A stretch of 64,000 nucleotides of DNA from NCBI RefSeq assembly GCF_014356525.2, contig NC_052505.1, forward strand, positions 16,107,135 through 16,171,134, read 5' to 3'. Source of the DNA: Nilaparvata lugens. Its lineage: Eukaryota > Arthropoda > Insecta > Hemiptera > Delphacidae. Position numbers and translations under genes: made by a program. The notes beneath the pieces are model-generated. The model saw only the letters and a list, made by a program, of their open reading frames with translations. It was not told the DNA's origin and made no database searches. Shown piece by piece: positions 58,034-64,000 of the stretch; position 1 is the stretch's first letter, and the number at the start of each line of letters is the position of its first letter.

Positions 58034-58140
58034 TAAGCTGGATTCCCACATACGTTTATCAGTGAACGTGAAAGACACAGTGAAAATATAATTCTCATGA
58101 GTTCTAATTGTACTATTCCCACTCAGCACGGCCAAGCAAG
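58034..58140 (+). repeat. Half copy of the 56485 MITE
   Basis: CTGGATTCCCACATACGTTT, ATCAGTGAACGTG, ACAGTGAAAATATAATTCTC and a GTACTATTC word follow the left half of the MITE at 56485. The inverted right end is missing. Confidence 0.6.
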
Positions 58141-58210
58141 TGTGCATTTGTTTATTGAATCAAATGAATGAATCAAATTTATGAATTAAATTGTTTAATC
58201 GATACACAAT

Positions 58211-58414
58211 CTATGGACTCCTTGGTACATCAGAAATGCTGATCTTCATCGCGACCTTCAATTGGAGACAGTCACGAAAGTTATTGAGCACTTTGCGGCC
58301 AAGCATGAAGAGAGACTCCACCAGCACGACAATATAGAGGCAATCCAGCTGCTTGATGTTGATAATCTGGTCAGGAGGCTCAAAAGAACAAAACCGCATG
58401 AGTTAGTGAAGTGA
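58211..58414 (+). pseudogene. Jockey-family LINE ORF2 C-terminal relic
   Basis: The plus-strand frame from 58211 to TGA at 58412-58414 reads PWYIRNADLHRDLQLETVTK, VIEHFAAKHEERLHQHDN and IEAIQLLDVDNLVRRLKRTK, then PHELVK. The sequence PW(F/Y)(V/I)RN..(L/I)H.DL....V...I...A.....RL..H.N.....LL is the well-known C-terminus of Jockey/X-type reverse transcriptases. The frame is closed upstream by TAA at 58196, so only the last ~67 codons survive. It is intact in this stretch, which suggests a fairly young 5'-truncated insertion. The minus-strand frame at 58211-58399 is its shadow. Confidence 0.85.
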
Positions 58415-59015
58415 AATTTGTGTTGTGAATTGATGGCTTGAAGTTTGTGTTGTTAGTGATAGTGAAATTTTCATCCCTTCAAACCAAACAAATTATTATT
58501 GGCCTACTAACTTGATTGTATGAAACTATTTTATAGGATACAAACTAGACTAATTAATTGTAGTCAAAAACTAGACAAACTGAATCATAGGATGAGGTTT
58601 GAAAAAATCCATTTAGTAAAATTAGGAAAAAATAAATAGCTTATTGGTCTCTGACTAGGAGCTAATTAAAAAAAACAAATTATGGAAATGATTGAGGAAA
58701 GCACAACTCAAAACCAAGGAATCTAAAACTCAAGTATTACCCAAAATTGTTCTTCCGCGAATATACAGTATATACTAGCCTTGGAAGATTACTTTTCCAC
58801 TTTGATATTCATTCCATAAGGATTATTTTGATCATTCAAATTCGATATTCTTATTCTTGTGGTTCCTAACCGATACGGATGTTAGTGTTAGCAACCAGCT
58901 TGGCAAGCCTAATTTTGTCCACAGCCATGAGGAAGAGTTCAGCTGATGTTTTTACGGTCCACTTCCTATTCGATAAGTAAATTCGATATTACTTGAATAT
59001 ACAAAATCTGGTGTG
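58415..59015. other. LINE 3' UTR then unassigned DNA
   Basis: The first ~100 bp (GTGTTGTGAATTGATGGCTT...) is probably 3' UTR of the Jockey-like relic. The rest shows nothing recognisable. Confidence 0.45.
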
Positions 59016-59028
59016 GCGCAGTCACACA

Positions 59029-59673
59029 ACTTTCCTTGCCGTTATGAAAATTGATCACTAGTGTTCACGCGCATATCAAGTCTACAATTCAAAGATTTGA
59101 GCCAGCTGGTGACAGGGCAATAACGCTGGAGACACACGAGGTCTGCTATCTCTTCATAGTGAATCATTTAATAGAATCAACAGTTGCCAACAGTTTGCAA
59201 TTGGATAATCACATTTTCTCGAATTTCGAGCTTATTTTTAATTCTAGGTGAAAATGTTACTGGACATTAATTGTAGAGATTCTCATGCTCAATCTTTTCC
59301 ACTCAGTTTTTGTTTGAATTGTATCTGAAGCCTGATAATTGAGAATCTAAAATCAAACTTTGCATAGATGGTGCAATTGCTCCTGAAATTTTCACAGATA
59401 TGGGACTTGTGGCAGTTGATAGAGCTGATCAATGACTATTTTAGGTATAACTTTAATCAAAATCGTTGGAGCCGTTTTCGAGAAAATCGCGAAAACCCCT
59501 GTTTTTGACAACATTTTCGCCATTTTAGCCGCCATCTTGAATCGCATTTGATCGAAATTGTTCGTGTGGGATCCTTATATTGTAAGGACCTTACGTTCCA
59601 AATTTCAAGTCATTCCGTTAATTGGGAGATGAGATATCGTGTACACAGACGCACATACACTCATACACACACA

Positions 59674-59732
<59 letters not shown>

Positions 59733-59870
59733 TACATACAGACCAATACCCATAAACCACTTTTTTGGACTCAGGGGACCTTGAAACGTATAGAAATTTA
59801 GAAATTGGGCTACCTTAATTTTTTTCGGAAAGCAATACTTTCCTTACCTATGGTAATATTGCAAGGAAAG
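59029..59870. mobile_element. ~840-bp TIR element carrying a CA microsatellite
   Basis: Ends ACTTTCCTTGC (59029-59039) and GCAAGGAAAGT (59860-59870) are perfect 11-bp inverted repeats. Interior words AATCGTTGGAGCCGTTTTCG, CGCCATTTTAGCCGCCATCT and GAGATATCGTGTACACAGAC have the style of a widespread non-autonomous insect element with a built-in ACAC array. The 66- and 78-codon frames are not convincing. Superfamily unknown. Confidence 0.65.
59658..59727. repeat. (CA)n microsatellite, then (CATA)n
   Basis: About 34 CA units with one interruption, followed by CATACATACATACA. Located inside the TIR element. Confidence 0.95.
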
Positions 59871-59879
59871 TAAAAATAC

Positions 59880-61860
59880 GACATTACTCATTGATCAATC
59901 CAAAGCTGATGCAGTTAAACTGTGACTTGCTCTTACAATCGATCGGATAGGGAGGAAGCAGTTTCGACTTTGGGAGGAAAGAGGGCGTCACTGGGAATGG
60001 GCAATGACCATTGCTGGAGAGTGGAGTCACCCCTTTTCGAGCACTGGAAGCCAGTTGCAATTAACTTGTCACAAATCTCCCTCCAACTTGCCAAACAATC
60101 ACATTGCGACGTGACTCGTTCGTGACTCGTTCGTTTGCAAATTCGCAGCCGCCTAAAGTTTGCAATAACGGTTTGTCACTTGACAGACGGCTGCAACGCT
60201 ATCAATGGAAATCTGATTATCAACTGAGATTCAGAATTGGAGAAACTTTCAGAAACGATTCATGATATTGAATTGTGTTTCTCAGATTCACTAGTGATTG
60301 TTAATGTTGAAAGTGTTTAGGATTGGTTTTAGAATTTGAAATCTATTTTGGATTTGGGTTTGAAGAATTACACTCATTAATTCTTAATGCTTGAATTCCG
60401 CGAATATACAAAGTTATAAATGAAAATAAAGTTATAAAGAGTAAAAGTTATAAATGAATAAAAACTAAGACAATAAGATAAGCTTCCACATGCATTCAAC
60501 ACATTTACAGTAGTTTAACGAATATTTCACGTATTTCCCATTGCAAAAAAATTGAATTGAATTCTTTCATCACTGGAGCAGTCATTTATAACTTTTAGTT
60601 ATTCTCTAGCAACAGGGAGCTGTGATTATGTTTTAAATACTGATCTTGATTCTGCTTTCCTTTAAAGGTGTTTTCCGTTTACATGTATCATTTCTTCTGT
60701 AATTATTGATCATAACAAGGTTCACTAATTGGACTCATTCACTACAATATTCTAAGTGATCTTGGCTGATATAGACCTCACGTCTATCTGAGATTTTTTT
60801 CATAGAATTATCGAGAAGAACTGGTATGCTACTTATGTTCTTGAGTTTTGCAATATTCAAATGTCTTAATCACTGCGTGAAACCATTCAAAATGGCTCAA
60901 TTATCCCACTTACTTTAAGATGAATTGTAATGAAATTTGTGATACTCCTCAAATTTTTTGAAAATCTACTTTCAAATTGTACACCATACAACGACTAAAG
61001 TGATATAATTTATTTATTTACGATACAGATGACACTAATGTAATAACATTGGTGGATACAATAATAAAGAAGTCCTTGTGCTATTTTTCTTTCAAATTTA
61101 TAGGTGATGACGTATAAATAATATAGGATGAGAGAATGTGTGTTCGTTATTGAGAGTTGAAAAATAAATTCCAAGGCAACAAATATATTGAATGAGTGAT
61201 CATAGACAATAAGAAAAGCAAGAAAAATGATTCAATTTATCTTGGTTTATGGAATTTTGTGTAGCGAAAGAGTATTATAGAAGTTGGTGTCGGGACGCGT
61301 GAAAGAAGCGGTAGGTTGATTTTTGAAGTGAGAAGAGTGAGTGAGATAGCAGGGGGCGAAAGGTGTGGTGATGGTGAGATTCTATCGAATTAAATCCTTG
61401 TGAATAATGCATGGGCCACACAAACCGCAGCTGGAAAGAGATGGAGATGGAGAATTAGTGAACGAAGTTGACAAAGAGAGAAATATACAGATAGTTGGTG
61501 AAGAGGAGTAACATCTGCCAAAGTGTGAATCATTGATTTACTCCTCTTTCCCACCTCCTTTTCATCCTCCTCCTCCTCCTCCTTCTCATCTTCCTCCAAA
61601 GTTTTCTCTCTCTCCCCTGAGCCCCCAGGACACGTCCCCCCTTCGAATCGTGCGAAGCGTCAAATCTCCGCCAGGACCCGTTCCCTCTAATTTTATTTGC
61701 CACCCTCGGCTTACGCACTGGTGCAGCAACTTCCACAGACCTTTCTTGGATCAGTTCACAAATTTGTTCCATTCTGAACGCGGGCAAGATAACAGTTGAG
61801 TTTCGCTGAACCCACTTTCTTGCTGACTTGCCACTGGTAGCGAATTCAGCCCTGGGATGT
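59880..61860. other. Intergenic; CT/GA-rich patch 61540-61620
   Basis: 61530-61800 has opposing frames (88 codons plus, 85 codons minus) driven by CCTCCT repeats; no domain is recognisable. Around 61000-61130 a minus-strand LINE-like tail is possible but weak. Confidence 0.4.
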
Positions 61861-61877
61861 GATTGTACCCCGAGTCA

Positions 61878-61985
61878 TTCCTGATTTGTGTTGTCATCCC
61901 TCTTTCGCTTGATAAACACTAATCCGGGGAGATTTCAAAATTCAATCGCTTGATAAGCATTAAGATTCCAATCCGTGGAGTCTTC
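61878..61985. repeat. Two diverged ~55-bp direct repeats
   Basis: CGCTTGATAA(A/G)CA.TAA, TCCG.GGAG and TTCAAAATTCAATC occur twice. Confidence 0.75.
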
Positions 61986-62011
61986 AAAATTCAATCAGGT
62001 TCTGCAGTTTT

Positions 62012-62013
<2 letters not shown>

Positions 62014-62079
<66 letters not shown>
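62014..62079. repeat. (AT)n microsatellite
   Basis: About 33 uninterrupted AT units. Confidence 0.97.
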
Positions 62080-62085
<6 letters not shown>

Positions 62086-62119
62086 GTTACTGAAACATTG
62101 AAAATTCTCATCCTAAAAG

Positions 62120-62306
62120 TAGGAGAATCCCTTGCGGAAAGGTCCCACCTCACCTCAAGCCGTCAATGGGCCTTACGACTGGCATACTTCAGGCAAGACC
62201 GACGATTTAACGTGCCCATCCGATTACACGAGAGTGTTCGGGCTAAAAATGTTCAGTGATAAGTGGGTTTGAACCTGGGATCTCTAGACAACTACGCAAG
62301 CTCTCT
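62120..62306 (-). mobile_element. tRNA-derived SINE, 5' end separated by a MITE
   Basis: On the minus strand: AGATCCCAGGTTCAAACCC (B box 62275-62265), then GGATGGGCACGTTAAATCGT, CGGTCTTGCCTGAAG and CCAGTCGTAAGGCCCATTGA. The body follows the SINE at 24858 word for word in outline (GGATGGACACGTTAAGCCGT, CGGTCCCGGCTGC, GCAGTCGTTAGGTC). The tRNA-like 5' end continues only after the MITE, at about 62525-62550 (CCGTGATCTAGTAAATATA, minus strand). Confidence 0.75.
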
Positions 62307-62307
62307 A

Positions 62308-62522
62308 TAGTGAGGTCCACGTTATAATGGCAGTTGATAAAGATAAAAGAATAGCGATGCCGATTCTCTGCATTGATTTATTATATTTCTACACTGTCAA
62401 AAACATAATTGGCATCGTTTTAGACCTAGAAAAGGATAGTACCACCGGCTTTTTCGAATGATAAACAAGGATAGCAAAACCAAAGTTGATCAAATACTGT
62501 CATTATAACGTGGATCTCACTA
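62308..62522 (+). mobile_element. 215-bp TA-flanked MITE, copy D, inserted in a SINE
   Basis: TAGTGAGGTCCACGTTATAA ... ATTATAACGTGGATCTCACT with TA at 62306-62307 and 62523-62524. Internal sequence is close to copies A and C. It splits the tRNA-like head of the SINE at 62120-62306. Confidence 0.9.
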
Positions 62523-62559
62523 TATTTACTAGATCACGGATTACTAGCAATTGATCATA

Positions 62560-64000
62560 ACTATATATTGTGGTAAATAATATAACTATTTTCTCAGTGA
62601 AGTAAATTTTCGATGGGCATTCAAAACAGAAAACTATGCAATAAATGGCCAGAGTTTAGTCCATACGAAAGAAGTAACGTGAACATTTATACATTCTAAT
62701 GATTGTACAGAGGTTGTGTGGTAATGACCAAGTTTGAGGATAGACACAGCTCAAATGATTTATAACATCAATTAATTGATATTCAACCTAAATTTATCGC
62801 TAGTAGAGAGAACCAGTAGAGAGCTTTTTCATTCTTCTACTTCTTCTTTCTATGATAATCAATTTAGTATTATTGATAATTTCTCTAGTATTATTGAGGG
62901 GTTGATTGAAAATTGGAGAACTTTTGACTCAAGAATGTAAAAGACATAGAACAGGAGAGAATAAATAAGATTATTGCTTCAAGTCGCATTTTCTCATCAT
63001 CATAAATGTACATAATACCCCACATTTGTTCAATTTATTGATGTACTTAGAAAAAGCGTTTCAAGTCCTCCTAAACTTTGCATTCAATTACTGGAAGAGG
63101 TATGTTGATCACAATTATTAACCAATGAATTCACTATAATAATATAATATTCACACTATTGTGAATGAAATAGCTGAACTTGTTCAAGCATTGTAAGATA
63201 TTCGGGCATGTTTCTTTGGATACTCGCGGAGGAAATGCAGCAACACATTCTCACCTTTATTAAAAATTGACGAAATTCCTTTCAGCATGGTGGACAGAAC
63301 TTATGAAATCCCAAGACGGCGACATTCCCTACTCTCGACCCCAAGTGGATAGAAAGATATAGATGTTGAAGAGAGAAGGGGTGAGTGACAGTTGGGATAT
63401 ACTGTAGATGTTAGAGAGAGAGAGAGGGAGTGAGTGACAGTTGGACGGAATATATTTTTTAATAAAAATGCAATGCTTCTACCTCCCACTTCAAATTCCC
63501 AGGATTTCTCCAGTTGTATCAAATTTTCAAGGTGTATGAGAATGAGAAATACTGTACTATTAAATTTGAAGAAAGTGGCAGAATATGCAGGATATCCTTA
63601 CCTGCTGCTTGATGAAACTTCAATTATTGAATTGGAGTATCTATAATTTGGAGCAGAGAAAATAAGAAATACTATTCTTAAGAGGATATCGGAATCAGGT
63701 AGCGCATATTACAGGCACTCTAGTTAACAATTTATAATTAACAATTAAAAAGTGAGCAGTCTGTAATAAAATGAAATATTTAAAAATGTAATATATGAAG
63801 CTTTCACAAGGTGATTCGGATAGTCCTTATACATTTTCAAATTTTGTAAGTGGTTCTTGAAAAAAGAAGCAAATTTTCAAATTTTGTAAGAGGTTTCTTG
63901 AGAAAATAAGCTTATAAACAATGAGCATAGCCAGTTTTCAGTCAATAAGTATTGTTATTCAGTTGAACCTTGAAATAATTTCGTTGAATTTCTATATTTC
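62560..64000. other. Intergenic, small duplications only
   Basis: GAGTGACAGTTGG occurs at 63383 and 63431. TTTTCAAATTTTGTAAG(T/A)GGTT occurs at 63834 and 63872. Short frames at 63301-63646 have no motif. Confidence 0.5.

Overview
This is a eukaryotic nuclear window, most likely from an arthropod. The sequence is visibly AT-rich and introns are implied. It carries a tRNA-derived SINE, Jockey-type and other LINE relics, piggyBac and mariner-type TIR elements, and many fold-back elements. The mix resembles hemipteran (planthopper-like) genomes, but that is inference. There are no bacterial operons, rRNAs, true tRNA genes or CRISPR arrays. I could not recognise a single complete host gene. Nearly all open frames are low-complexity, transposon shadows or chance.

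Layout. 1-9.4 kb: intergenic DNA with a 1.1 kb polypurine tract (bounded by a 20-bp direct repeat and holding a 62-bp tandem array), two copies of a 215-bp TA-flanked MITE, LINE 3' ends, and a fold-back whose apex resembles a hammerhead ribozyme core. 9.47-15.27 kb: a 2.9 kb direct tandem duplication with 4-bp microhomology at all three breakpoints. Each copy holds one candidate minus-strand first coding exon with promoter-like DNA. The copies are identical in two long blocks and diverged between them. 15.3-24.5 kb: mostly unannotatable, with a small MITE, a Helitron-like piece, LINE tails and a minus-strand LINE reverse-transcriptase C-terminal relic (~21.8-22.1 kb). 24.5-25.3 kb: a large inverted-repeat element interrupted by a complete SINE with a 14-bp target-site duplication. 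25.9-31.6 kb: a 71-bp minisatellite, then a 1,259-bp unit repeated nearly three times, ending in a TTAA-flanked piggyBac relic whose left end was itself copied.

31.6-45.5 kb: a second polypurine tract, a 346-bp tandem repeat, a ~590-bp CTT/CTC microsatellite, possible further piggyBac-like ends and a tRNA-like SINE. 45.5-51.7 kb: fold-back MITEs, a 5'-truncated SINE with TSD, an unusually long unrecognised 180-codon frame abutting a fold-back, and a possible GC-rich terminal exon. 51.7-64 kb: a third and fourth 215-bp MITE (the fourth inside a SINE), a Jockey-family C-terminal relic, an ~840-bp TIR element containing a CA microsatellite, and simple repeats.

The genes do not form a pathway. 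The story is genome dynamics: repeated short-homology tandem duplication, nested transposon insertion and microsatellite expansion. The most useful leads are the duplicated exon/promoter with mosaic identity, the hammerhead-like fold-back, and the datable order of insertions and duplications in the piggyBac block. I found no convincing new defence or metabolic system.
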